In this document: positions 7,472-13,542 of the stretch, in pieces
Layout: each line of letters starts with the position of its first letter
Numbering within the stretch: position 1 is the first letter of the stretch
Assembly: GCA_023420435.1 (NCBI GenBank)
Contig: JAEZWE010000004.1
Location: forward strand, 1-13,542
From: Bacteroidota bacterium
GTDB lineage: Bacteria > Bacteroidota > Bacteroidia > Flavobacteriales > Weeksellaceae
Length of the DNA: 13,542 nucleotides
Reading direction: 5' to 3'
Position numbers and translations under genes: made by a program
The notes under the pieces: generated by a model
What the model was told of the DNA's origin: nothing
The model's input: only the letters and a program-made list of their open reading frames with translations
The model's database searches: none

Positions 7472-8767
7472 ATGGAAAAAAAGATTCAAAATAAACTCGA
7501 AAAATCTCAAAAAACATTTTTAGAATGGAAAAAAACTTCAATTTATGAAAGACAAAAATTACTGTCTCAGCTTTCCAAAATTCTAATGAAAAGAAAGCAA
7601 GAATTTGCAGAAATCATTACGAAGGAAATGAATAAGCCCATTTCACAGTCGGTTTCAGAGATTGAAAAATGCGCAGGAATGATTGGTTTTTATGCAAAAT
7701 CTGAAAATATTCTAAAACCTGAAAAAGTAAAAACAGAACATCAAATTTCTGAAATTCATCATGAACCTTTAGGCGTTATTTTGGGCGTAATGCCCTGGAA
7801 TTTTCCTTTTTGGCAAGCTTTGCGTTTTGCTGTTCCTGCCATTTTATCCGGAAATGTAATTGTTCTTAAACATGCTTCAATTTGTGCTGAAAGTGGAGAT
7901 GCTATGCAAAAAATATTTGAAGAAGCTGGGTTTCCTAAAGGTGTTTTTACGCATTTAAAAATCAGTCATCAAGATGTGGAGGGTTTGATAGCAAATCCTA
8001 TCGTTAAAGGTATTTCTTTAACGGGAAGTGAAGCTGCAGGAAGAAAAATTGCAGAAACTGCGGGTAAAAATTTAAAAAAATGTGTTCTGGAATTGGGTGG
8101 CAGTGATGCTTTTATCGTTTTGGAAGATGCAGATCTGGATGCAGCAGCAAAAGATGGAGCTTTAGCAAGATTGCAAAACTGCGGTCAAACTTGTGTAGCG
8201 GGGAAAAGATTCATTATTCACCAGAAAATTTTTAAAGAATTTTTGAAAAAATTTATTCAGGAATATCAGAAATTTCAACCTGGAAATCCAATGGATAAAA
8301 AGACAAAACTCAGCTTAATGGCTCGTGAAGATTTGGCTTCTGATTTAGAAAAACAGTACAAAAAAGCCATCAAAAGTGGAGCAGAAATTATTCTTCCATT
8401 AGTAAAAGTGGGAAATATGGCTTTTGAACCGGGATTACTTTTGATGAATGATGAAAACCCTATGTTATCAGAAGAATTTTTTGGGCCTTTAGGAATGGTT
8501 TTTAAAGCTAAAAATGATAATGATGCCCTAAAAATCGCTAACGATTCGATGTTTGGACTTGCGAATGCCGTTTACACAAAAGACAAGAAAAAGGCGATGT
8601 TTTTTGCCGAGAATTTGGAAAGTGGAAGTGTGGCTATCAATCAAATTTTTCGTTCAGATTGGAGGATGCCTTTCGGAGGTAGAAAAAATTCCGGTTATGG
8701 GGTAGAACTTTCTCCATATGCTTTACATGAATTTACAGTTAAGAAAAGTATTATTGGAGAATTCTAA
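7472..8767 (+). CDS. NAD(P)-dependent aldehyde dehydrogenase, succinate-semialdehyde dehydrogenase (Sad/YneI) type
   Basis: Oxidises an aldehyde to the acid with NAD(P). The closest family by pattern is the short succinate-semialdehyde dehydrogenases such as E. coli Sad, which would link GABA or related amines to succinate. The 431-residue product has the motif MPWNFPFW with Asn110 (oxyanion), Lys133 in VLKHA, LTGSEAAG at 183-190, ELGGSDAF with the general base Glu207, the nucleophile Cys241 in NCGQTCVAGKRF, and EEFFGP at 334-339. The C-terminus (PFGGRKNSGYGVELS, then LHEF) also fits. Relatives are usually about 450-460 residues; this one is shorter, mostly through a short N-terminus and a compact loop before PGLLL. 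All catalytic residues are present, so it should be active. The ATG at 7472 lies 11 bases past the hutG terminator. Family is certain; the succinate semialdehyde substrate is likely but unproven. Confidence 0.92.
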   Translation: MEKKIQNKLEKSQKTFLEWKKTSIYERQKLLSQLSKILMKRKQEFAEIITKEMNKPISQSVSEIEKCAGMIGFYAKSENILKPEKVKTEHQISEIHHEPLGVILGVMPWNFPFWQALRFAVPAILSGNVIVLKHASICAESGDAMQKIFEEAGFPKGVFTHLKISHQDVEGLIANPIVKGISLTGSEAAGRKIAETAGKNLKKCVLELGGSDAFIVLEDADLDAAAKDGALARLQNCGQTCVAGKRFIIHQKIFKEFLKKFIQEYQKFQPGNPMDKKTKLSLMAREDLASDLEKQYKKAIKSGAEIILPLVKVGNMAFEPGLLLMNDENPMLSEEFFGPLGMVFKAKNDNDALKIANDSMFGLANAVYTKDKKKAMFFAENLESGSVAINQIFRSDWRMPFGGRKNSGYGVELSPYALHEFTVKKSIIGEF

Positions 8768-8775
8768 TATTTTCT

Positions 8776-8805
8776 AAAAAAAGCTCCAAATTTTGGAGCT
8801 TTTTT
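8776..8805. terminator. Bidirectional hairpin terminator between the aldehyde dehydrogenase and pyk
   Basis: AAAAAAGCTCCAAA (8777-8790) pairs with TTTGGAGCTTTTTT (8792-8805) around an AAATTTT centre, with flanking A- and T-runs on both sides. It follows the plus-strand stop at 8767 and lies just past the pyk stop at 8809 on the minus strand, so it serves both convergent genes. Confidence 0.9.
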
Positions 8806-8808
8806 ATT

Positions 8809-10254
8809 TTATATTGTAGTCAATCTCAATGTATTGGTTTTTCCACTTTCTTCAGCAGGGGTTGCATTCAGATTGATCACGAAATCGCCTTCTTCAACAA
8901 AGCCTAATTCTTTGGTAAGTTTGTTTACCTGTAAAATGGTTTCATCAGTAGATTTATTTCCGTCGTAAAAATAAGCACGAACTCCCCAAAGTAAATTCAA
9001 CATCGTAGTAACTCTTTTATTGGAGCTAAAAATAATAATATGAGAATTGGGACGGTGTGCCGAAATTTGAAACGCAGTATAACCGGAATGTGTTAATGTA
9101 ATAATGGCTTCAACATCGGTGGATTTTGCAATTCTTACCGCAGCCAAACAAATTCTGTTCGTGATAAAACGGCTGTCAATACAGTTGAATTCTTTTTCAA
9201 TCGGAGAATTTTTTTGAATGTAGAAATTGGTACTTTCAATATTCTTCACAATTTTCGCCATATTTTTTACTACATCCACAGGATATCTTCCTACAGAAGT
9301 TTCACCGGAAAGCATTACCGCATCAGCGCCATCTAACACCGAATTCGCAACATCGTTTACTTCAGCTCTGGTTGGTGTAAGGCTGTTAATCATCGTTTCC
9401 ATCATTTGGGTAGCAATGATCACTGGTTTTGAATAATTTCTTGCCTTTTCAACCAAAATTTTCTGAATGGCAGGAACTTCTTCCATGGGAACTTCAACCC
9501 CTAAATCTCCACGTGCAACCATTAATCCGTCACATTCCAATAAAATTTGATCGATATTTTTTACGCCTTCCGGTTTTTCAATTTTCGCAATAATAGGCGT
9601 TTTTTTATTGTTTGTCGGATGTTTTGCTATCAGATTTTTTAAATCGATAATATCTTGAGCATGACGAACAAATGACAGTGCAATCCAATCCAACTCCAAA
9701 TCGAGCATGAAATTGGCATCTTCAATATCTTTTTCTGTAAGGGCAGGAAGCGAAACGTTGGTATTGGGAAGATTTACTCCTTTTTTAGAGCTTAATGGTC
9801 CACCTTGGATGGTAACAGCTCTTACGGTATCAATTTCATTAGTTTCAATAACTTGAAGAACTAATTTTCCGTCGTCAATTAATATTCTTTCACCAGCTTG
9901 TACATCTCTAGGAAACTCTTGATAAGTCATATAGACACGTTGAGAATCTCCTTCAATCTTTTCGTTGGTAAAGGTAAGAACATCTCCCGGGTTAAGATAG
10001 GAACCTTCTTTTACCACACCAACACGAAGTTTTGGACCTTGAAGATCTCCTAAAATTCCTACGGATGTTCCTAATTCTTCATTAATTTCTCTGATTAAGC
10101 GTACATTACTACGAACCAAATCGTAATCGGCATGAGAAAAATTTATTCTGAAAATATCTACCCCTGCTTTTATTAAATCCGTCATTACTTCTTTAGAAGA
10201 TGAGGCAGGACCAAGGGTGGCAATAATTTTTGTTTTTTTTAAATATTTATTCAT
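8809..10254 (-). CDS. pyk: Pyruvate kinase
   Basis: Transfers the phosphate of phosphoenolpyruvate to ADP, giving pyruvate and ATP, the last step of glycolysis. The 481-residue product (E. coli PykF has 470) shows KTKIIATLGPAS at the N-terminus, FRINFSH at 35-41 (Arg36, Asn38, Ser40), LQGPKLRVG at 71-79, a B domain from about 80 to 175, SKKGVNLP at 166-173, the signature around IIAKIEKPEG at 221-230 (Lys224, Glu226), MVARGDLG at 245-252 (Asp250) and ATQMMETM at 281-288 (Thr282). A C-terminal allosteric domain follows. The ATG at 10254 overlaps the end of the upstream gene by 8 bases, which points to translational coupling. It is the last gene of the acpP-fabF-rnc-IPExxxVDY-pyk run. Confidence 0.97.
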   Translation of the reverse strand: MNKYLKKTKIIATLGPASSSKEVMTDLIKAGVDIFRINFSHADYDLVRSNVRLIREINEELGTSVGILGDLQGPKLRVGVVKEGSYLNPGDVLTFTNEKIEGDSQRVYMTYQEFPRDVQAGERILIDDGKLVLQVIETNEIDTVRAVTIQGGPLSSKKGVNLPNTNVSLPALTEKDIEDANFMLDLELDWIALSFVRHAQDIIDLKNLIAKHPTNNKKTPIIAKIEKPEGVKNIDQILLECDGLMVARGDLGVEVPMEEVPAIQKILVEKARNYSKPVIIATQMMETMINSLTPTRAEVNDVANSVLDGADAVMLSGETSVGRYPVDVVKNMAKIVKNIESTNFYIQKNSPIEKEFNCIDSRFITNRICLAAVRIAKSTDVEAIITLTHSGYTAFQISAHRPNSHIIIFSSNKRVTTMLNLLWGVRAYFYDGNKSTDETILQVNKLTKELGFVEEGDFVINLNATPAEESGKTNTLRLTTI

Positions 10255-10717
10255 AATACTGAATAGTTTGATAGAGCTCGGTATCGGAAGTAATGGTAAT
10301 TTCCTGAAGAGAAAATGTTAAATTTTCCGGGAGCAAAATTAGTGAAAAATCAGCAAATTTGTCCGAACTTTTAATGATATAATCGATATCTGCGTTATTT
10401 TCTAAAAATAATTTAATATTGTGTTCATTGGAGAATAATTCTGTGACTTCTTTTTTCTGAATACTTTTCCAGGATTTATTGGATATGAATCGGAAACATG
10501 ATTTCGAGTTCACACTATAACCTTCAAAAACGGAAAAAAAATAATCATAATATTCTCCAACAATTTTAAGGTCTTCAATTCTGGAGAAACAAAAATTGTT
10601 AATAGCGTTTATTTTGAAGAAAAGCTCAAAATCGGGAACTTGTTTGGCAAGACGAAGTAATCCTATACTAATTTCATCGTCTTCAAAATCATCAAGTATG
10701 AATTTTTGAATTTCCAA
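10247..10717 (-). CDS. IPExxxVDY family protein (function unknown)
   Basis: A 156-residue soluble acidic protein, rich in Phe, Ile and Asp/Glu, with no signal peptide or membrane segment. It fits the IPExxxVDY family, an uncharacterised group found in Flavobacteriia, commonly between rnc and pyk, as here. The opening FILDDFEDDE fits that family. The naming motif appears in altered form as LPENLTFSL at 129-137, so only Pro130 and Glu131 of the signature survive exactly. The frame has no ATG: an in-frame TAA lies 18 bases upstream and the only reasonable start is TTG at 10717, with AAGAAG 6 bases before it. The gene overlaps rnc by 26 bases and pyk by 8, so its translation is probably coupled to both. 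I assign no function. Being a real gene is supported by the nested overlaps and family resemblance. Confidence 0.8.
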   Translation of the reverse strand: MEIQKFILDDFEDDEISIGLLRLAKQVPDFELFFKINAINNFCFSRIEDLKIVGEYYDYFFSVFEGYSVNSKSCFRFISNKSWKSIQKKEVTELFSNEHNIKLFLENNADIDYIIKSSDKFADFSLILLPENLTFSLQEITITSDTELYQTIQYYE

Positions 10718-11456
10718 GGATATCTTCTTTTTTGTTTAAAACATAAAAAGCGCGCTGTGCGGCTTTTTCTTCAGCTTTCTTTTTTGAACTTTCGGTAGCA
10801 TTAGAAATTTTTTTATTTTCAACAAAAACTTCAGATCGGAAAACCATTACTTTATTTACTTGGATTTCTTCACAGGTTTCGTACCTAATATTCAGTTTTT
10901 TTCTTTGGCTCCATTCCAGCAACAAGCTTTTATAGCTTACAATTTTACTTTCCAGTTTGTTGATTTCCTCAGGAGTTAACAATTTTTCCAGAACTACATT
11001 TTTACAAATTGTATAATCCAAATCAAGATAAATGGCACCTACTAAGGCTTCAAAAAGATTTCCTGATATATTTTCACTAAGTATGGAAGAATTTCCGTTC
11101 TGTATTAATTTGATGAGTTGTAGATCATCACCTAATTTATTCAGATTTTTTCGGTTAACAATCTTGGATTTCATCTGCGTTAGGTAGCCTTCGTTTGCAT
11201 TTGGATAAGTGGCAAAAAGATGGCACGAAATAATAGATCCCAAAATAGAATCGCCCAAAAATTCTAAACGTTCGTAGTTTTTGTTGTCAGGATTTTTTGA
11301 AGAAGTCTTCAGGGAAAATGCTTCACGGTAAAGATTTATATTTTGGATTTGATATCCAATAATTTTACTGATTTCCTTACTGAGTAGAAAATCTTTTTCC
11401 GATAGTAATTTCTTTCTTTGAATAAGGAATTTAGAAAAATATTTCTTTAACTCCAT
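10692..11456 (-). CDS. rnc: Ribonuclease III
   Basis: Endonuclease that cuts double-stranded RNA, acting in ribosomal RNA processing and turnover of structured RNAs. The 254-residue product (E. coli 226) has about 25 extra N-terminal residues. The catalytic domain carries the signature YERLEFLGDS at 61-70 (Glu62, Glu65, Asp69), NANEGYLTQ with Glu89, and SGNLFEALVGAIYLD at 131-145 with Glu136. A double-stranded-RNA-binding domain follows from about 171 and ends with the SSKKKAEEKAAQRA helix. Compared with E. coli, the position of Asp114 in the metal site is Asn133, while the essential Asp45 and Glu117 equivalents are kept. The gene starts 10 bases after fabF, and its end overlaps the next gene by 26 bases. 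Confidence 0.96.
   Translation of the reverse strand: MELKKYFSKFLIQRKKLLSEKDFLLSKEISKIIGYQIQNINLYREAFSLKTSSKNPDNKNYERLEFLGDSILGSIISCHLFATYPNANEGYLTQMKSKIVNRKNLNKLGDDLQLIKLIQNGNSSILSENISGNLFEALVGAIYLDLDYTICKNVVLEKLLTPEEINKLESKIVSYKSLLLEWSQRKKLNIRYETCEEIQVNKVMVFRSEVFVENKKISNATESSKKKAEEKAAQRAFYVLNKKEDILGNSKIHT
10724..10729 (-). promoter_or_regulatory. Shine-Dalgarno-like site deciding the TTG start of the IPExxxVDY gene
   Basis: AAGAAG on the minus strand lies inside the 3' end of rnc, with 6 bases to the TTG at 10717. No in-frame ATG occurs between the preceding stop codon (10736-10738) and the conserved N-terminal FILDDFEDD. Purine-rich ribosome sites are weak in Bacteroidota, so the support is moderate. 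Confidence 0.45.
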
Positions 11457-11466
11457 TCAAATTTTT

Positions 11467-12711
11467 TTAAATTTTCTTAAAAAGAACACAAGCATTATGT
11501 CCGCCAAATCCAAAAGTATTGCTCATGGCAATATTAACTTCTTTGTCAACCGCATTATTGAAAGTGAAATTTAAACGACTGTCAATATTCTCATCATCTG
11601 TAAAATGATTGATGGTTGGAGGTACTTTTCCATGAATTATAGTTCCTAATGCTGCAATTGCTTCAATAACACCTGCCGCACCTAAAAGATGCCCCGTCAT
11701 CGATTTTGTAGAATTTATCTGAATATCGTAGGCATGATCTCCCAATAATTTCGAAATTGCGTTGGATTCGGCGATGTCACCAAGCGGAGTAGAAGTACCA
11801 TGCATATTGATATGATCTACTTCGTCTGTTGAAATTCCGGCATCTTCCAAACAATTTTTCATAACAAGAAAAGCTCCTAAACCTTCAGGATGTGGTGCTG
11901 TCATGTGATACGCATCCGCACTCATTCCACCACCTTTTAATTCTGCATAAATGGTCGCTCCACGTTTTTTGGCATGTTCATATTCTTCAAGAACAATACA
12001 TCCAGCTCCTTCTCCTAACACAAAACCATCGCGATCTTTATCAAAAGGTCTTGAAGCAGTTTTTGGATCGTCGTTTCTTGTAGAAAGTGCCATCATAGCA
12101 TTAAAACCACCAACACCACTTGCAGTTACTGCAGCTTCAGATCCTCCGCAAACAATAACATCTGCTTTTCCAAGTTGAATCAACATTTTGGAGTCTATAA
12201 GTGCATTTGCTGAAGAGGCACAAGCAGAAACGGTTGTATAGTTTGGTCCATGAAATCCATATTCCATGGAAATATGACCTGGAGTAATATCCGCAATCAT
12301 TTTAGGAATAAAGAAAGGGTTAAATCTAGGAATGTCTGTATTAGCCCATCCTAAAACCTCTGTTTCGAAAGTTTCTAAACCGCCAATTCCAGATCCCCAA
12401 ATAACACCTACACGATTTTTGTTTACTTCACTATTTAAAATTCCAGAATTTTCGACAGCTTCTCGTGCTGCCACCATTCCAAGTTGAGTATTTCTATCCA
12501 TTTTTTTTGCTTCTTTTTTGTCAAAATGAGCTAATGGATCGAAATTTTTAACCTCGCAAGCGAATTTCGTTTTGAAGTTTGTGGCATCAAAAAGAGTAAT
12601 AGGAGCAGCACCGCTCTCACCTTTTAGAAGATTTTCCCAGTATTCTTTTGCATTGTTGCCAATTGGCGTTATTGCACCGAATCCGGTTACTACTACTCTT
12701 TTTAATTCCAT
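11467..12711 (-). CDS. fabF: 3-oxoacyl-[acyl-carrier-protein] synthase II
   Basis: Condenses malonyl-ACP with a growing acyl-ACP in type II fatty-acid synthesis, in the cytoplasm. The 414-residue thiolase-fold enzyme has the complete active site: Cys164 in VSACASSANAL, His304 in NMHGTSTPLGD, Lys336 in STKSMTG and His341 in GHLLGAAG. These correspond to Cys163, His303, Lys335 and His340 of E. coli FabF. The N-terminal RVVVTGFGAITPIGN and C-terminal SNTFGFGGHNA are also standard. The start at 12711 gives the usual length. acpP, its carrier protein partner, lies 26 bases upstream, and rnc follows after 10 bases. This is the classic acpP-fabF-rnc arrangement. Confidence 0.98.
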   Translation of the reverse strand: MELKRVVVTGFGAITPIGNNAKEYWENLLKGESGAAPITLFDATNFKTKFACEVKNFDPLAHFDKKEAKKMDRNTQLGMVAAREAVENSGILNSEVNKNRVGVIWGSGIGGLETFETEVLGWANTDIPRFNPFFIPKMIADITPGHISMEYGFHGPNYTTVSACASSANALIDSKMLIQLGKADVIVCGGSEAAVTASGVGGFNAMMALSTRNDDPKTASRPFDKDRDGFVLGEGAGCIVLEEYEHAKKRGATIYAELKGGGMSADAYHMTAPHPEGLGAFLVMKNCLEDAGISTDEVDHINMHGTSTPLGDIAESNAISKLLGDHAYDIQINSTKSMTGHLLGAAGVIEAIAALGTIIHGKVPPTINHFTDDENIDSRLNFTFNNAVDKEVNIAMSNTFGFGGHNACVLFKKI

Positions 12712-12737
12712 AAATTATTAATTTTCGTTCAGAAATA

Positions 12738-12977
12738 TTATTTGTTCACTACTTCTTCGATATAAGCGATAGCGTGACCTACAGTAGTAATTTTTTCTGC
12801 TTGATCATCAGGAATTTGAATGTTAAATTCTTTTTCGAATTCCATGATAAGTTCAACAGTATCTAGAGAGTCTGCTCCTAAATCGTTAGTGAAGCTAGCT
12901 TCTGGAGTTACTTCTGTTTCTTCAACGTCAAGCTTATCAGCGATGATAGCTTTCACTCTTGATGCAATGTCTGACAT
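12738..12977 (-). CDS. acpP: Acyl carrier protein
   Basis: Small acidic carrier of acyl chains in fatty-acid synthesis. A 4'-phosphopantetheine arm is attached to Ser37 in the motif DLGADSLDTVEL. The 79-residue product matches the normal size, with the four-helix pattern and a C-terminal AIAYIEEVVNK. The start is set at the ATG at 12977 (MSDIASRVKAII). A longer reading from 13040 adds 21 hydrophobic and basic residues unlike any acyl carrier protein and would begin upstream of the promoter element at 13010-13017. It is the first gene of the five-gene run ending in pyk. The 3'-side neighbour fabF encodes the enzyme that uses it. Confidence 0.98.
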   Translation of the reverse strand: MSDIASRVKAIIADKLDVEETEVTPEASFTNDLGADSLDTVELIMEFEKEFNIQIPDDQAEKITTVGHAIAYIEEVVNK

Positions 12978-13009
12978 AGTAATTTTTTTTTTATTGTTGA
13001 TAATAGCTG

Positions 13010-13017
13010 CAAATATA
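13010..13017 (-). promoter_or_regulatory. Bacteroidota-type -7 promoter element of the acpP operon
   Basis: The minus strand reads TATATTTG, an exact TAnnTTTG match. No good TTG -33 element is seen at the expected distance; TGTT about 18 bases upstream is the nearest. Transcription would begin near 13005 and give a short A-rich leader of about 28 bases before the acpP ATG. It is the only clear promoter found for the acpP-fabF-rnc-IPExxxVDY-pyk run. Confidence 0.6.
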
Positions 13018-13140
13018 TAAAATTCTTTATGAATTAACATTTTTTTACATTTCTTTTAAATAAAATTAGCGAACATTAGTTGTTAATAAATGTGAAAAAT
13101 GTTTTTATTGTTGATTATGAATTGTTTAGGTTTCTAGCGA

Positions 13141-13170
13141 AAAAAACTACCAATGATTTGGTAGTTTTTT
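13141..13170 (-). terminator. Rho-independent terminator of ssrA
   Basis: AAAAAACTACCAA (13141-13153) and TTGGTAGTTTTTT (13158-13170) form a perfect 13-pair stem with a 4-base loop. It begins directly after the 3' end of the tmRNA on the minus strand and ends transcription before the acpP promoter region. The symmetry would allow activity on the other strand, but no plus-strand gene ends here. Confidence 0.9.
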
Positions 13171-13171
13171 G

Positions 13172-13542
13172 TGGAGTTGGAGGGATTCGAACCCTCGTCC
13201 AAACAAGCAATACATAAGGTTTCTACATGCTTATTTTGCTATTGGTTTTCGACGAAAAGCAGACAGCAAACAGCCAACTTTACGCTTATCTTCTAATATT
13301 TTCGTTCGATAATCGAAGTGCTTATCAACTTATTTCTACTTTTTCTATGCCTCGGAATCGGACGTTGTAGAACGTAACTTCCGGGAGACATCTTGTTTCC
13401 TTACTATACTTCGGGAAAAGCGCTAATCTTACTAAACTTCGGATTAAGCAGCAAGAGCAAACTCTTGGTCGCCAGTTAAAATTGTGTAGCAAGGGATTAA
13501 AGAGATCGCGCTACGGTTCTCTGCATGCTTACTTACCCATTG
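13172..13542 (-). ncRNA. ssrA: Transfer-messenger RNA (tmRNA), 5' end outside the window
   Basis: Rescues stalled ribosomes by acting first as alanyl-tRNA and then as a short message that adds a degradation tag. On the minus strand the 3' end shows a tRNA-like T arm (GAGGG, loop TTCGAAT, CCCTC) followed by the acceptor strand CAACTCC and discriminator A at 13172. CCA is not encoded, since CAA follows. The tag frame, preceded by AATTTTAACT, runs from 13473 to the TAA at 13444-13446 and reads Gly-Asp-Gln-Glu-Phe-Ala-Leu-Ala-Ala, with resume codon GGC. The LAA ending is the normal protease signal. The segment between, with several hairpin-forming stretches, corresponds to the pseudoknot region. 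The 5' acceptor half and D-loop-like part lie beyond 13542. SmpB, its protein partner, is not in the window. Confidence 0.95.
13444..13473 (-). other. tmRNA tag-peptide reading frame (GDQEFALAA)
   Basis: Nine sense codons plus TAA within the tmRNA encode GDQEFALAA, beginning at the GGC resume codon. Tags in Bacteroidota commonly begin with Gly and an acidic residue and end in ALAA, which this fits. The tagged protein would be recognised by ClpXP-type proteases through the C-terminal LAA. Confidence 0.88.

Noticed and set aside
9227..9436. 69-codon plus-strand frame opposite pyk that looks hydrophobic
   Set aside because: The apparent hydrophobicity comes from the reverse complement of conserved pyk codons, and no start signal supports it.
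11892..12178. Two overlapping plus-strand frames opposite fabF
   Set aside because: They overlap each other and the fabF coding sequence on the other strand, without any domain.
12820..13020. 66-codon plus-strand frame opposite acpP
   Set aside because: Serine-rich shadow of the acpP coding sequence; acpP is certain from DSLDTVEL and its length.
13172..13200. A tRNA gene suggested by the T-arm and acceptor sequence
   Set aside because: There is no anticodon arm or D arm at tRNA distance, and the tag frame and length upstream identify tmRNA.
1..13542. Mobile element, defence island or prophage
   Set aside because: I saw no transposase, integrase, toxin-antitoxin pair, or direct-repeat boundaries. 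The genes are housekeeping genes of uniform composition.

Overview
The window is AT-rich, tightly packed chromosomal DNA from a member of the Bacteroidota, most likely a Flavobacteriia of the Chryseobacterium/Weeksellaceae type. The evidence is a type IX secretion (T9SS) C-terminal sorting domain, two promoter elements matching the Bacteroidota -7 consensus TAnnTTTG, weak or absent Shine-Dalgarno sequences, and the gene order acpP-fabF-rnc-(IPExxxVDY-type gene)-pyk. The genus assignment is inference.

Layout. (1) 1-2562, plus strand: the 3' part of a large modular cell-surface or secreted protein, with repeated jelly-roll and fibronectin type III modules, a GEVED domain and a T9SS tail. It ends at a bidirectional hairpin terminator. 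(2) 2635-5181, minus strand: ruvB, a lactonase-like metallo-beta-lactamase-fold hydrolase and coaE, in that transcription order, with a TAnnTTTG promoter in front of ruvB. (3) 5253-7396, plus strand, divergent from ruvB: hutI and hutG, the last two steps of histidine breakdown to glutamate. A hairpin terminator follows. (4) 7472-8767, plus strand: an aldehyde dehydrogenase of the Sad/succinate-semialdehyde type, ending at a second bidirectional terminator. (5) 8809-12977, minus strand: a five-gene run acpP-fabF-rnc-IPExxxVDY-type gene-pyk, joining fatty-acid synthesis, RNA processing and the last step of glycolysis. The final three genes overlap, and a TAnnTTTG promoter precedes acpP. (6) 13172-13542, minus strand: tmRNA (ssrA), whose 5' end lies outside the window, with a tag reading frame for GDQEFALAA and its own terminator.

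How the genes relate: most are housekeeping genes. hutI and hutG act consecutively on one pathway, and the aldehyde dehydrogenase just downstream would fit general amino-acid catabolism. hutH and hutU are not present here. No gap longer than about 200 bases lacks a feature.

I found no convincing new multi-gene system. The points most worth a second look are a Cys at a normally Asp metal-ligand position of HutG, an Asn at a metal-ligand position of RNase III, the uncharacterised IPExxxVDY-type protein with a TTG start nested between rnc and pyk, the repeat architecture of the T9SS protein, the lactonase-type hydrolase between ruvB and coaE, and the hairpin that ends only a few bases before the aldehyde dehydrogenase start.
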